Shown here: one piece after another, positions 1 through 10,000 of the stretch | Position numbering within the stretch: position 1 is the stretch's first letter | Layout: each line of letters opens with the position of its first letter | DNA from: Sutterella megalosphaeroides | GTDB lineage: Bacteria; Pseudomonadota; Gammaproteobacteria; Burkholderiales; Burkholderiaceae_F | Direction: 5' to 3' | Assembly (NCBI RefSeq): GCF_003609995.1 | Contig: NZ_AP018786.1 | Span: forward strand, 754,001-818,000 | DNA: 64,000 nucleotides | Made by a program: the position numbers and the translations under genes | The notes under the pieces: generated by a model | What the model was told of the DNA's origin: nothing | The model's database searches: none | The model's input: the letters and a program-made list of their open reading frames with translations, nothing else

Positions 1-297
1 AAGTCGCACCCGAATGCGAAGTCCGGTTCGAAATCCGCTCTGAAGCCGAAGGCGCAGCCGAAGCCGAAAGCGTCCGAGACTGCGGAGCCCGTCGAAGCCG
101 TCGAGGTTGTCGACGAAGCCGAAGCCCGGTGCGAACGCGTCTGGGAAGCGGCTCGCGCTTCGATCGTCGACGAAAACCTTTCCGTTCGCCTTCAGGTGAA
201 GGTGCGCAGCGTCGACAAACTCCGAAAGCTCCTCGACAAAGGCCGCATCACGCCCGAGCACTTCAAGCGCTGGAAGATACGGATCATGGAGCTCTGA
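1..297 (+). CDS. C-terminal end of an unidentified protein (partial)
   Basis: Frame 1 is open from the first base to a TGA at 295-297, giving 98 residues of a gene that starts outside the window. The visible part begins with a Lys/Pro/Ala/Ser-rich linker (about residues 1-30), passes through an acidic stretch rich in Glu and Val, and ends in a compact charged segment with hydrophobic spacing that looks helical and contains the words LRKLLDKG and HFKRWKIRIMEL. Codon use matches the flanking genes. The next gene starts 4 bases after the stop, so this is probably the first visible member of a small operon with the DUF805 gene and slyD. I do not recognise the family; function unknown. Confidence 0.6.
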   Translation, partial: KSHPNAKSGSKSALKPKAQPKPKASETAEPVEAVEVVDEAEARCERVWEAARASIVDENLSVRLQVKVRSVDKLRKLLDKGRITPEHFKRWKIRIMEL

Positions 298-301
298 CGC
301 C

Positions 302-745
302 GTGAAGCCCCTCGAAGCTCTCGGCCGACTGGCCCTTGCCGTTTATTACCCGCAGGTGCGTACGGGCCGTGCGGTCTTTGCGGCCGAGCTCGCGCTATGG
401 GCCGCGGCGGGGCTCTCGGTCTGGGGGCTTCTCGACCCGATTGCGGACGCCGAGTGGATCAGCGATGCGATGCTCGTGCGGATCGCACAGGTCGTCGCGG
501 TGCTTGCGGGCTTTTGGAATGCGGCGCTTTTTCCGATTTGCGCGCGACGGCTGCACGACCTCGGACTCTCGGGCTCGTGGGCGCTTTTGAATGCCGTGCC
601 GGGCGGCACGATCGCGCTTCTCGTCCTCGGTCTTGCGGTGCCCGGACGCCGCGCGGGGCGCGTCTGGCCCGAACGCGTCGGATTCGCGGTCGCGGACGAG
701 TTTGCGGACGGCCGCCTCGGGCGCCTATACAATACCCGCAACTGA
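302..745 (+). CDS. DUF805-type small membrane protein
   Basis: 147 residues starting at GTG 302, with a GGAG ribosome site at 288-291 inside the end of the previous gene. The protein has about three hydrophobic segments (roughly residues 22-45, 60-78 and 90-110) and the hallmark of the DUF805 family, an RRLHDLGLSG motif between the second and third. That family consists of small inner-membrane proteins of unknown function. The gene lies between an unidentified coding end and slyD with very short gaps, so co-transcription is likely. The C-terminal 35 residues are Arg-rich and probably cytoplasmic. Confidence 0.65.
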   Translation: MKPLEALGRLALAVYYPQVRTGRAVFAAELALWAAAGLSVWGLLDPIADAEWISDAMLVRIAQVVAVLAGFWNAALFPICARRLHDLGLSGSWALLNAVPGGTIALLVLGLAVPGRRAGRVWPERVGFAVADEFADGRLGRLYNTRN

Positions 746-762
746 TTTTTTCGGAGACTAGC

Positions 763-1389
763 ATGAGCCTTGCGGTTCAGAACGACCGTCTCGTGACGCT
801 TCAGGTCACGATGGCCGATATGACGGGAAAGGTCCTTGAGGAAACCGGCCCCGAGGGGATCGTCTACCTCCACGGGCACGGCGACATTTTCCCCAAGATC
901 GAAAAGGCCCTCGAAGGGCGTTTCGAAGGCGAAGGATTCACGATCCATCTCGAGCCCGAAGAGGCGTTCGGGGAGTACGACTCGGAGGCGATTCGTCTGG
1001 TGCCGCTCGAGCGCTTGGGCGATCCCGAAGCGATCGTTCCGGGGCTCCTTTTCGACGAAGTGCCGGGAGAAGGCCCCGACGGGCGCACCTGGCGCGTGAC
1101 CGACGTGGCCGACTCGGTGGCGATTCTCGAAGCGAACCATCCGCTCGCGGGGATCGGTCTTCAGTTCGCGATCAAGGTCGTGAAGGTCGAAGAGCCCGAG
1201 GGCGACGCCGTCGGTACGGACGACGTGGTCGTGCCGGGGTTCCTCGGCGTCGTCGACAAGCTCGTCGACGAAGACGAAGAAGACGACACCCCCTACGAAA
1301 ACGTCGAAGGGGCGGGCGGCGCGCTTTCCGCATACGACGACGGCTCCTCGATGGCCAAACTCGCGAAACCTCCGCGCATCGTGCGCTGA
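763..1389 (+). CDS. slyD: SlyD-like FKBP-type peptidyl-prolyl isomerase
   Basis: 208 residues. ATG 763 was chosen because it follows a GGAG site (753-756) and because the sequence from MSLAVQNDRLV onward aligns with the family start. The FKBP fold is recognisable from the GHGDIFPKIEKALEG stretch and the EEAFGEYD segment that opens the insert-in-flap chaperone domain. SlyD proteins catalyse prolyl isomerisation and act as cytoplasmic holdases. Unlike E. coli SlyD there is no His/Cys-rich metal-binding tail; the C-terminus is acidic, then ends in KLAKPPRIVR, so a role in nickel delivery is not supported. A strong terminator follows directly. Confidence 0.8.
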   Translation: MSLAVQNDRLVTLQVTMADMTGKVLEETGPEGIVYLHGHGDIFPKIEKALEGRFEGEGFTIHLEPEEAFGEYDSEAIRLVPLERLGDPEAIVPGLLFDEVPGEGPDGRTWRVTDVADSVAILEANHPLAGIGLQFAIKVVKVEEPEGDAVGTDDVVVPGFLGVVDKLVDEDEEDDTPYENVEGAGGALSAYDDGSSMAKLAKPPRIVR

Positions 1390-1400
1390 GGCCTGCAAAT

Positions 1401-1437
1401 CGGGCGGCTCGGATGTTTCCGTGGCCGCCCGTTTTTT
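1401..1437 (+). terminator. Rho-independent terminator of slyD
   Basis: Perfect 8-bp stem CGGGCGGC (1401-1408) with GCCGCCCG (1424-1431), followed by six T residues (1432-1437). It ends the slyD transcript and just touches the stop codon of the convergent gluQ gene. The minus-strand side has no T tract. Confidence 0.85.
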
Positions 1438-2341
1438 AATGTCGTCCGCTTTCGACCTTGACGGGAAGGCTCGCAATCCGCTCCGCCCAGAGGGGAAGGG
1501 CCGCTCTGAGAAACGCTTCCGCCGAGTCGGCCCCGATTGCCGGAAGCCCCAGGTGGCGCGCCGCACGTTCGAGTTCGCCCAAGGGGTTCGTCACGTCGAC
1601 GGGCGTGGCGCCCTGCTGCTTCGAAAGTTTTTCTCCGCGGTCGTTCAAAACGAGCGGCAGGTGCATGTAGCGGGGCGTCCGAGCGCCGAGCGCTTCCGTG
1701 AGAACGATTTGCCGCGGTGTGTTGTCGAGAAGGTCCGCCCCGCGCACGACGTCCGTCACGCCCGAGGCGATGTCGTCCGTCACCACGGCGAGCTGATAGG
1801 CCCAAAGGCCGTCGGCGCGCTTCACGACGAAGTCGCCCACGGCTTTTTCAACGTTCTGCGCGTAGTGCCCGTACCAACGGTCGTCGAACGCCACGTCGCG
1901 ATCGGGCACCCGAAAGCGAAGCGCCCGAACCGCGCGCCCGTTCGTTCCCGTGCGACAGGTCCCGGGATAGACGGGGTAGGGGATGCCGAGGCGCTCGTCC
2001 GCTTCTTTCACGTCCTTGCGCGAGCACGCGCACCCGTACACGAACCCCGAGGCGACGAGCCGCGCGAGCGCTTCTTCGTACGCGTCGTAGCGGTCGTGCT
2101 GCCAGAGAACGGGTTCGTCCGAAACCAGACCGAAACCCTCCAAGGCGGAGAGAATCGCCCGGTCCGCCCCCGGAATGTCGCGCGGTGGATCGATGTCTTC
2201 GATGCGAACGAGCCACGTGCCCGCGTGCGCCCGAGCGTCGAGCCAACTCGCGAGGGCCGCCGCAAGACTGCCGCGGTGCAAAAGACCCGTGGGGGAGGGC
2301 GCAAAGCGTCCGCGGTAAGGAAGCGGGGTGATGTCGGTCAT
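1436..2341 (-). CDS. gluQ: Glutamyl-Q tRNA(Asp) synthetase
   Basis: 301 residues, typical for GluQRS, a truncated GluRS paralogue lacking the anticodon-binding domain. It activates glutamate and attaches it to queuosine at the wobble base of tRNA-Asp. Seen in the sequence: the class I start FAPSPTGLLHRGSL with the HIGH-like site around His22, the zinc ligands Cys104, Cys106, Tyr125 and Cys129, a signature stretch GADLLDNTPRQ, and the KMSKS-like KLSKQ loop. The stop overlaps the slyD terminator. The gene is divergent from the MFS exporter gene across about 220 bp. Confidence 0.9.
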   Translation of the reverse strand: MTDITPLPYRGRFAPSPTGLLHRGSLAAALASWLDARAHAGTWLVRIEDIDPPRDIPGADRAILSALEGFGLVSDEPVLWQHDRYDAYEEALARLVASGFVYGCACSRKDVKEADERLGIPYPVYPGTCRTGTNGRAVRALRFRVPDRDVAFDDRWYGHYAQNVEKAVGDFVVKRADGLWAYQLAVVTDDIASGVTDVVRGADLLDNTPRQIVLTEALGARTPRYMHLPLVLNDRGEKLSKQQGATPVDVTNPLGELERAARHLGLPAIGADSAEAFLRAALPLWAERIASLPVKVESGRH

Positions 2342-2559
2342 GGGGATTCGGGACGGAAGGTCGAGGAAGTTTGTAAACGATTTGAGCCTTTGAAAATGAG
2401 AAGCAATTTCGCGTGGTTCGAAGGCCTTTTGCTAAACTCGACATTTTAGGCGCACGAACGAAAACGGACGGTCTTCGAAGGCCGTTCGAACGAAACCGCG
2501 GAAATTTGCAACCGTCGGCCGCGTGTGCCGTCAGAACGACAAAGGGAAACGAGCGGGAA

Positions 2560-3861
2560 ATGAGCAGAGCAATCGGTGCGGGAAGGACGACGGAGACGGC
2601 GGAAAGCACGCGGCCGACCGAAGGGACGCCCCAGGCCTTCGGGCGCTCGAAGAACCCTCCGCCCCGATTGAAGGACGCGTTCTTTCTCGCCTTTCTCTCA
2701 AGTCTCGGCCCCTTTGCGGCGGGCGCCTACCTGCCGAGCTTTCGGATGATTGCCGAGGAGCTCGAGGGATCGATGCTCGCCGTGCAGCAGTCGCTCACGA
2801 TCTACCTCGTCGCCTTTGCGGTGTCGTGCCTCTTTGCGGGCACGATTTCGGACGCCTTCGGGCGGCGCCTCGTCATCATCGGCGGAACGCTTCTTTTTGC
2901 GGCGGCCTCCGTCGGGGCGATGTTCTCGGGATCGCTCGAAGCCCTCTGGTTCTGGCGCGGCGTTCAGGGCGTGTGCGCCTCGGTCGGGCCCGTCGTCACG
3001 CAGGCGGTCGTGCGCGACCGTTGGGAGGGCGCGGACGCGGCGAAGCTCCTTTCGCTGATGGCGGTTCTCTTTGCGCTCTCCCCCGCGCTCTCCCCCGTCG
3101 TGGGCGGATGGCTCGCGGTCCACGCGGGTTGGCGCATGATTTTCCTTTTCCTTGCGGTCTTCAATCTCGGTATTTGCCTTTCGGCCGCGCTTGGTCTCAA
3201 GGAGTCGCTCCCGCCCGAAAAGCGCCGCGCCTTTTCGCCCGGGGCGGTGCTCGGTCCCTACGGACAAGCGCTCCGGCACAAGGCCTTCATGGCGGGCGTC
3301 GTCGGGCACGGCTTTTGCTTTCTCGGCGCCATCGTCTATACGGCGGGCTCGGCCGACTTCGTTCTCAACATCATCGGGATGCAGCCCGACGAGTTCGCCT
3401 GGTACATGTTCCCGATCATTGCGGCGACGATGACGGGTGCCTGGCTGAGTCCGCGTTTGGCGGCGCGCACGAGCCCCAAAAAGCTCGTCCTCGGCGCTGC
3501 GGTCGTGATGGCGACGGCGGGTCTGGCAACGGCCTGGATCGAGCGCGAAACGGCGCTTCCCTATCCCTGGATTTTGTCGACGCCGATCATCTACAGCTTC
3601 TGCATGTCGCTCGTTCGTCCGGTCATGAACGTGATGAACCTCGACTACTTCCCGCAGGCGCGCGGCACGGCCGCGTCGATCCAGCAGTTCTGCCAGACGA
3701 TGGCGTTTGCTTCGTCGTCGGCACTCCTCGTTCCCCTCATTCTCGGGTGGGTGTCGGGCTACAGCCTCGTCGCGGCGGGCGCGGGCCTCTGCGTTCTGGG
3801 GCTCTGGGCGATCGTCTTTGCCGAACGCCGGCGCCTCGGCTTCAAGGACGAGCGCTTCTGA
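2560..3861 (+). CDS. MFS drug-resistance transporter, Bcr/CflA type
   Basis: 433 residues from ATG 2560. An upstream in-frame GTG at 2413 exists, but the extra 49 residues are not hydrophobic and overlap the probable promoter area, so the internal ATG is preferred. Twelve hydrophobic segments are discernible. The loop between segments 2 and 3 reads SDAFGRRLVIIGG, the MFS motif A. The first helix (AFFLAFLSSLGPFAAGAYLP) and the segment containing GPVVTQAVVRD are characteristic of Bcr/CflA exporters, which expel drugs or small metabolites by proton antiport. A roughly 25-residue hydrophilic N-terminal tail precedes helix 1. Substrate unknown. Confidence 0.8.
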   Translation: MSRAIGAGRTTETAESTRPTEGTPQAFGRSKNPPPRLKDAFFLAFLSSLGPFAAGAYLPSFRMIAEELEGSMLAVQQSLTIYLVAFAVSCLFAGTISDAFGRRLVIIGGTLLFAAASVGAMFSGSLEALWFWRGVQGVCASVGPVVTQAVVRDRWEGADAAKLLSLMAVLFALSPALSPVVGGWLAVHAGWRMIFLFLAVFNLGICLSAALGLKESLPPEKRRAFSPGAVLGPYGQALRHKAFMAGVVGHGFCFLGAIVYTAGSADFVLNIIGMQPDEFAWYMFPIIAATMTGAWLSPRLAARTSPKKLVLGAAVVMATAGLATAWIERETALPYPWILSTPIIYSFCMSLVRPVMNVMNLDYFPQARGTAASIQQFCQTMAFASSSALLVPLILGWVSGYSLVAAGAGLCVLGLWAIVFAERRRLGFKDERF

Positions 3862-3888
3862 CGGCACGTTGATCGAATCCGAATGCGA

Positions 3889-3919
3889 ATCGGCCCGGGG
3901 ACGAAATCTCCGGGCCGAT
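3889..3919 (+). terminator. Probable terminator hairpin after the MFS gene
   Basis: Perfect 10-bp stem ATCGGCCCGG (3889-3898) with CCGGGCCGAT (3910-3919) 27 bases past the MFS stop. The T tract is poor (GTCTTGG), so intrinsic termination may be weak. Confidence 0.5.
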
Positions 3920-3989
3920 GTCTTGGTGCCTGATTGTTCGGGTGATTTCGAGAAAGCGTGTACTTACTCAATCCCGCCTTGAAGGCGGC

Positions 3990-4700
3990 TTATTTTTCCT
4001 CGCGGGCGGCGCGTTCCGCTTCGAACATCTCGGGGGTCACGAGCCCGGGGAAGTCGAGCGCGGCGGCGAGTTCGACCGTGTTGCGGCAACGCGCGACGGC
4101 GGGGGCCTTCGCAAGCTCCTCGGCGCTCTGAGCGCCCTGCAGCATGGCGATCCCGTCGCAGTGATAGTCGCGCGCCATGAAGAGGTCGTGCGTCGTGTCG
4201 CCGATCATGACCGTGCGCGAGGCGTCGACGCCGGTTTCAATGCCGATTTCTTCAAGCATGTCGGGGTTGGGTTTCGGACGGCATTCGTCGGGCGTGCGCG
4301 TCGTGACGAAATAGGCCCCGAGCCCCGTTTGTTCGAGTACGCGATCAAGCCCCGGGCGGCTCTTGCCCGTAGCGACCGCCAGCTGCACCCCCGCGGCATG
4401 AAGCCCTTCGATGAGGCGCCGCGTCCCCGGAAAGAGCGTCACGCGCGCTTCGTTCGGGATGTACCAGCGGCGAAAGATCTCGCCGAACTTTGGGTAGTCC
4501 TCGTACGCGAGGTCGGGTACGGCGCGACGCAGCGCGTCCTGCCATCCGAGACCGATCACGGTGCTTGCCGCTTCGAACGAGGGAACGGGAAGTCCCAACT
4601 CGCGGGCCGAGAAACGGATCCCTTCCGCAATGAGGGCGGTCGTGTCGAAAATCGTTCCGTCCCAGTCGAAAACGACGAGGTCGTAGGGGCGTGCGGTCAT
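3990..4700 (-). CDS. HAD-family phosphatase (Gph-like)
   Basis: 236 residues from ATG at 4700. The start was chosen because its ATGA overlaps the rluC stop by 4 bases, which indicates translational coupling. HAD motif I is DWDGT with nucleophile Asp12 and acid/base Asp14, motif II lies in VATGKSRPG, motif III is the Lys of RPKPNPD, and motif IV is GDTTHD. The long helical cap between motifs I and II is that of subfamily I (phosphoglycolate phosphatase-like). In many proteobacteria a HAD gene of this kind follows rluC. The physiological substrate cannot be told from sequence. Confidence 0.8.
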   Translation of the reverse strand: MTARPYDLVVFDWDGTIFDTTALIAEGIRFSARELGLPVPSFEAASTVIGLGWQDALRRAVPDLAYEDYPKFGEIFRRWYIPNEARVTLFPGTRRLIEGLHAAGVQLAVATGKSRPGLDRVLEQTGLGAYFVTTRTPDECRPKPNPDMLEEIGIETGVDASRTVMIGDTTHDLFMARDYHCDGIAMLQGAQSAEELAKAPAVARCRNTVELAAALDFPGLVTPEMFEAERAAREEK

Positions 4701-5707
4701 TGGCCTTTCTCCAGAGCGTTGAGAAGCGCCTCGCACTCGGGCGGAAGCGGCGCTTCGATGACGAGGCGCTCGCCCGTCACGGGGTGCGTGAAGGCGAGTT
4801 TGGCGGCGTGCAGGAACATGCGGCGGAAGGGTACGCCGAGCGAGCCGCGGGCGACCGCCTTGTTGAATTCGAAGTCCCCGTATTTGTCGTCGCCCACGAG
4901 CGGATGGCCCGAGGCCAACGCATGCACGCGAATCTGGTGGGTGCGGCCCGTTTTGAGTTCGACGTCGAGGTAGGAGACCGTCCCGTAGCGCTTCAGAAGC
5001 GTGAAGATCGAGTGGGCGGAGAGGCCTTCCTGCGAAACGCGCACGCGCCGCTCGCCCGAGGGGAGGAGGTAACGCTCAAGCGGGAACTTGACGTGCTGCC
5101 GATCGTTCACCCAGTCGCCCTTGACGAGCGTCAGGTAGTGCTTCTCGACCCCGCCCTCTTTCATGAGGTCGTGCATGCGCACGAGCGCCTTGCGGGTCTT
5201 CGCGACGATCAGCGCGCCGCTCGTTTCCTTGTCGAGACGGTGACAGAGTTCGAGCGACACTTCGTCGGGGCGCGTCGCGCGCAGCCGCTCAATGAGCCCG
5301 TGACGAATGCCCGAACCCCCGTGGGAGGCAAGGCCCGCGGGCTTCAGAACGACAAGCAGATGGCGGTCTTCGAAGAGAACGGGAAGAGCGTCCGCCGCGA
5401 GGGGCGCGGCGGGCGCTTCGGTGACAGGGCGGTCGCTCACCCGCATGGGGGGAACGCGCACGAGGTCGCCCGTCGCCAGTTTCGTCTGCGCGTCGACGCG
5501 TTTTTTGTTGACGCGCACTTCGCCCCCGCGGATCACGCGGTAGACGTGGCTCTTCGGAACGCCCTTCGCCAAGCGGAAGAGAAAGTTGTCGAGACGCTGG
5601 CCGTCCGTATCCTCGCCGATCACAACGAACGTGACCCGGTCGGAGGGAAGAGCGCGCAGCGACCCCGAGGGCACGGCGGAAATTTTGTCGATGGAATCGG
5701 CCGTCAT
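4697..5707 (-). CDS. rluC: 23S rRNA pseudouridine synthase RluC
   Basis: 336 residues. An N-terminal S4 RNA-binding domain (about residues 36-80, RLDNFLFRLAKGVPKSHVYR) is followed by the RluA-type catalytic domain with the HRLDKETSG motif, whose Asp159 is the catalytic residue, and a downstream LKTGRTHQIRVH motif. RluC makes pseudouridines 955, 2504 and 2580 of 23S rRNA (E. coli numbering). The divergent position next to rne is the same arrangement as in E. coli and supports the assignment to RluC rather than RluD. It overlaps the HAD gene by 4 bases. Confidence 0.88.
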   Translation of the reverse strand: MTADSIDKISAVPSGSLRALPSDRVTFVVIGEDTDGQRLDNFLFRLAKGVPKSHVYRVIRGGEVRVNKKRVDAQTKLATGDLVRVPPMRVSDRPVTEAPAAPLAADALPVLFEDRHLLVVLKPAGLASHGGSGIRHGLIERLRATRPDEVSLELCHRLDKETSGALIVAKTRKALVRMHDLMKEGGVEKHYLTLVKGDWVNDRQHVKFPLERYLLPSGERRVRVSQEGLSAHSIFTLLKRYGTVSYLDVELKTGRTHQIRVHALASGHPLVGDDKYGDFEFNKAVARGSLGVPFRRMFLHAAKLAFTHPVTGERLVIEAPLPPECEALLNALEKGQ

Positions 5708-5711
5708 CGTT

Positions 5712-5717
5712 TATACT
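5712..5717 (+). promoter_or_regulatory. Candidate -10 box for rne transcription
   Basis: TATACT just upstream of the divergent rluC start codon. A TTGTCG at 5685-5690 is the only -35-like hexamer nearby, but its 21-bp spacing is too wide, so this is a weak candidate. Confidence 0.25.
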
Positions 5718-6908
5718 TTTCTATCCTCTGCTAGATCGGGCGAGCCCCGACGGTCGGGGAAAACGGGGAATCCGGACCGCTCGGACTGCGCCGAAGGTGT
5801 TTGCCTGAAGGCCGATTTTCTCACGTTTTCATAAGGTTTTGTTCTGACGGACGAACGGCCGGTCTTTCGGGATCGTGCGGCTCGTTCGGCAGTTTTTTTG
5901 GTGCGTCCCCCGCGGAGGAACCGCCGACGCTTTCACACGGGAGCGTTGCGCGAGGCTTCGCACGAGGACGCGATCGTCCGCACGGCCGGCAGGCCGCGTT
6001 CGGACGATGCCACGATTCATAAAGAATTTCGTTTGCCTCTCCGAAGGCTCACGTTCGACGTACTCGAACGGCAGGGCCGGCGGTGTGGGAAAACGCCTTG
6101 TCGACGTGCCGACGGGTGCGACCCGTTTCGCGCGTCACGTTGCGGCGCGTCGAATCGGATTCGACCCGACCGCGCCGGCACCGCTTCGAGAAGCGGCCGT
6201 CCGAAGGCCGAACGCGCACGAGCTCCCCGTGGTCATCCCGGGTCGAGCCGCCGAACCGAGATTCGGCGCACGAAGACGCGCGGCCTGGGCGAGAGGATTC
6301 GGGCGCGCGGGTTGACCCTCCCCGTTGCCGTACGGACGAACGGAGCGGATTCGCGTGCCGATCCGCATGCTCAGGGCGTCTTCTTTTCCCCGTCGGTTCC
6401 TCTCCGCTTCTGCGTCGTCGTCGCGTGACTTGAACGGCGAGAGAATGCGTTTTGCGAACGGATCGTCGCTTAACGGACGGCATTTTCGTCGAACGCATTC
6501 GGAAAAATCGGATTCTGTGAGGGATTGAGCCCTGACGGAGGATGCCGCGTGCCGGCCGAGTGTCGTTTGCCCGTCGATTTTTTCGACGCCCGGGGCAATC
6601 GACGCGCCCGAAGCCGCACCGACAGCAAAAGGTGGAAGTGGACCGCCCCCTCGCTCGTGCGAGGCGACGCGCGTTCAGACTCCCTTGCGCTCGGCTCCCG
6701 TCGGCCGTGACTCTCCCCATCGTGCCGCCCCCGTTTTGTCGGGCTCGGCCGACACAGACCGCACACAACCGCAACCGCGCCGTGGTTCGAAAGGACGGGT
6801 GCGGGACCGCGCTTCTCCGCAGTGCGTTGCCGCTCGGGGAAGCGTTCGTTGTCCCGACCGCCGTCGCCCGAGGACCCGGGGCAAACGAAAGACGGGGAGC
6901 GTGCGCCC

Positions 6909-6956
6909 CTCGGGTTTTCGCCCGAGCGAGGCTCGTGCCTCGGTCGGACACCGACC
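6909..6956 (+). promoter_or_regulatory. Three tandem stem-loops 80 bp upstream of rne
   Basis: Three exact stem-loops sit back to back: CTCGGG/CCCGAG (6909-6914/6921-6926), CGAGGC/GCCTCG (6927-6932/6937-6942) and GTCGG/CCGAC (6943-6947/6951-6955). They end about 80 bases before the rne start and are good candidates for RNase E sensing or cleavage elements. Confidence 0.5.
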
Positions 6957-7034
6957 TGCGCGCCGCTCCTCCCTTTAGAGCTTCCGTGGCACGTCTTCCG
7001 CCCGCGTCAGTGGCGGCGAAGGAGTGCTTTCACA

Positions 7035-10000
7035 ATGAAGCGCATGCTTTTCAATGCCACGCACGCCGAAGAGACGCGCGTCGGCATCGTCGACGGGCAG
7101 AAGCTCATCGACATCGACATCGAAACGGCCGGCCGCGAAGCCCGCAAGTCCAACATCTACAAGGGCATCGTCACCCGCATCGAGCCGAGCCTCGAAGCGT
7201 GCTTCGTCAACTACGGCGAAGAACGCCACGGGTTCCTCCCCTTCAAGGAAATCTCCCGCAGCTACTTCAAAGAGGGCGTCGACGTCCGTACGGCGACGAT
7301 CCGCGAAGCGATCACCGAAGGGCAGGAGCTCATCGTTCAGGTTGAAAAGGAAGAACGCGGCAACAAGGGTGCGGCGCTCACCACCTTCATCAGCCTCGCG
7401 GGCCGCTACCTCGTTCTGATGCCCAACAACCCGCGCGCGGGCGGCGTTTCGCGCCGCATCGAAGGCGAAGAGCGTCAGGAACTTCGCGAAGCGATGGAAA
7501 AGCTCGACCTGCCGCACGGCATGTCCACCATCGCCCGTACGGCCGGGATCGGTCGCACGACCGAAGAGCTCCAGTGGGACCTCAACTACCTCCTCAAACT
7601 CTGGGAAGCGATTGCCGACGCGGCGGCTCCCCAGTACGAGCTCGTCACGGAAGAAAACGGCCGCCGCAAGACGGTGGCGACGACGGAACCCGTCGCGAAC
7701 GGCAAGCCCCTCAAGCGCCTCAATCCGCCGCCCTTCCTGATCGTTGAAGAATCGAACCTCGTCGTTCGCGCGATCCGCGACTACTTCCAGCCCGAAATCG
7801 GCGAAATCCTCGTCGACACGGACGAAATCTACGAGCAGGCCCGCCAGTTCATGGCGCACGTCATGCCCGACATGGTGAATCGCGTCAAGCGCTACCGCGA
7901 AGACATTCCGCTCTTTACGCGCTTCCAGATCGAGCAGCAGATCGAAACGGCCTACAGCCGTACGGTGCCTCTCCCCTCGGGCGGCGCGATCGTGATCGAC
8001 CACACCGAAGCGCTCGTTGCGATCGACGTCAATTCGGCCCGTGCAACCCGCGGCGCCGACATCGAAGAAACGGCCTTCCGCACGAACTGCGAAGCCGCGG
8101 ACGAAGTCGCGCGCCAGATGCGACTGCGCGATTTGGGCGGCCTCATCGTGATCGACTTCATCGACATGGCCGACTCGAAGAACCAGCGTGCGGTCGAGCA
8201 GCGCTTGAAGGACGCGATCCGCTACGACCGCGCCCGCGTGCAGCTCGCGAAGATCAGCCGCTTCGGCCTGATGGAGCTCTCGCGCCAGCGTCTGCGCCCG
8301 TCGCTCTCCGAAGGCAACCACGTCACCTGCCCGCGCTGCAACGGCGTCGGCGTCATCCGCGATACCGAAAGCTGCGCTCTGCAGGTGCTGCGCATCCTCC
8401 AGGAAGAAGCGATGAAGGAAGGGACCGGGGCCGTTCACGCTCAGGTTCCGGTCGACGTCGCCACGTTCCTTCTCAACGAGAAGCGCAACGACATCACGAA
8501 GCTCGAAGCACGTCACCGCGTGCCGATCGTGCTCATTCCGAACACCTACCTCGAGACGCCGCACTACCACATCGAGCGCCTGCGTCAGGACGACGAACGT
8601 CTCGACGACGCGAAGCCGAGCTTCGACCGCGCCGAGGAAATCGAAACCGTGGCGGACGACCCCTACGCTCAGAAGGGCCAGGAAGACAAGCCCGCCCGTC
8701 CGAAGCAGGTGCCCGTGATCAAGAACGTGCTGCCGCGCGACCCCGCGCCCGTGCACGTTGAAAAGAAGCCGGAAGGCAACGCCGAAAAGGGTGCGAAGGA
8801 CGCCGGCCGCGCCGCGCAGTTGACGCCCGTGACGCCCAAGAAGGGGCTCTTCGCGCGCATCGCCGCCTTCCTCTTCGGTTCGCGCGACGAAAGCGCCGAG
8901 GCCGCTCCGAAGGCCGAAGCTGCCAAGGCCGAAGGGCAGGCGAAGGACGAAAAGTCCGAAAAGAACGAACGCGACGAACGTCGCGGTCGCCGCAGCCGTC
9001 GCACGAACGAACGCCGCTCGAACACGGGCCGTCGCGAACGCACGGAACGCACCGACCGACTCGAACGCGCCGAAAAGCTGAAGGGCGAAAAGGCGGAGAA
9101 GGCCGAGAAGGCCGAAAAGGGTTCGGACCGCACGGAGCGTACGGACCGCACGGACCGCACGGACCGCAACGACCGTCCCCGCCGCTCGCGTCGTCGCACG
9201 ACCGAAGAGGCCGTGAACGAAGCGCCCGTCGTGGAAACGACCGAAGCGGTTGAAGTCGCCGCGGCTCCCGTCCAGTCCGCTCAGCCCGCCGCTCCCGCCG
9301 CCGAAGGCGACGAAGCGCAGAAACCCCGTCGCAGCCGCCGTCGTCGCCGTTCGAGCGCCGAAGGCGAAGTCGCTCAGGCGACCGACGAGGTGAAGAGCGA
9401 AACGGCTGCCACCGATCGCGAAGAGGGCGAGAAGGCCGAGAAGGTCGAGCAGGCTGAAAAGCCCGCCGTCGCGGCCGAAATCCCGGCCGAAGTTCGCGAA
9501 ACGACGGAAGTGGTCGAAGCTGAGGCCGCCGAAGCCGACAAGACCGACAAGGCCGAATCGGGCGACAAGGCTCCCGAAGCCGACGAAGGCGAAGGCCGTT
9601 CGCGCCGTCGTCGTCGTCCCCGTCGTCGCACCCGTGCGGCGGCCGAAGAGGGTGCCGAGGAAGGTGTGAAGGCGGAAGATGCGAAGTCCGACGCCGAAGC
9701 CGCGGTCGAAGCGCAGTCCGAAACCAAGACGGAAGCCAAGGTCGAGGCGAAGCGCTCGGGCGAACTCCCCGTTGAAGGGCTCCTCCACCCCGAAATCGTC
9801 GTTCCCGCGCCGCACGTGCCGGAAGTGCCCGTGCCGCATGCGACGACCAACTTCGCCTCCGAACTCGTGCAGATCGAAACGAAGAAGTCCGCCGTAACGG
9901 AGGCCGTCGAACACGCGCTTGAGGAAGAGGCCCAGCCCCGTCCGAAGCGCCGTCGTCAGGCTCCGCGCCGCGAAGAGGAAACGCTCGTTCAGATCGAAAC

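Larger units (their letters stand above)
5708..7034 (+). other. 1.3-kb non-coding, hairpin-rich leader region of rne
   Basis: No convincing gene lies in these 1327 bases between rluC and rne. Open frames occur on both strands but they are Arg/Ser-rich and lack the codon pattern of the neighbours. Many exact inverted repeats are visible: 5973-5980 with 6001-6008 enclosing a 5-bp stem, 6112-6117/6121-6126, 6149-6155/6159-6165, 6181-6186/6191-6196, 6249-6255/6262-6268, 6572-6577/6583-6588, and three in tandem at 6909-6956. Long structured rne leaders are known from E. coli, where hairpins in the 361-nt 5' UTR mediate RNase E autoregulation; a similar role here is inferred. This leader is much longer if transcription begins near 5720. 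Confidence 0.55.

Noticed and set aside
2413-2559. Upstream GTG start for the MFS transporter
   Set aside because: The extra 49 residues are polar and cover the likely promoter area; the ATG at 2560 gives a normal MFS N-terminus.
5875-6433. Open frames in the rne leader (146, 176 and 116 codons)
   Set aside because: They overlap in several frames, are Arg/Ser-rich, lack ribosome sites and run through exact hairpins; they do not show the codon pattern of neighbouring genes.
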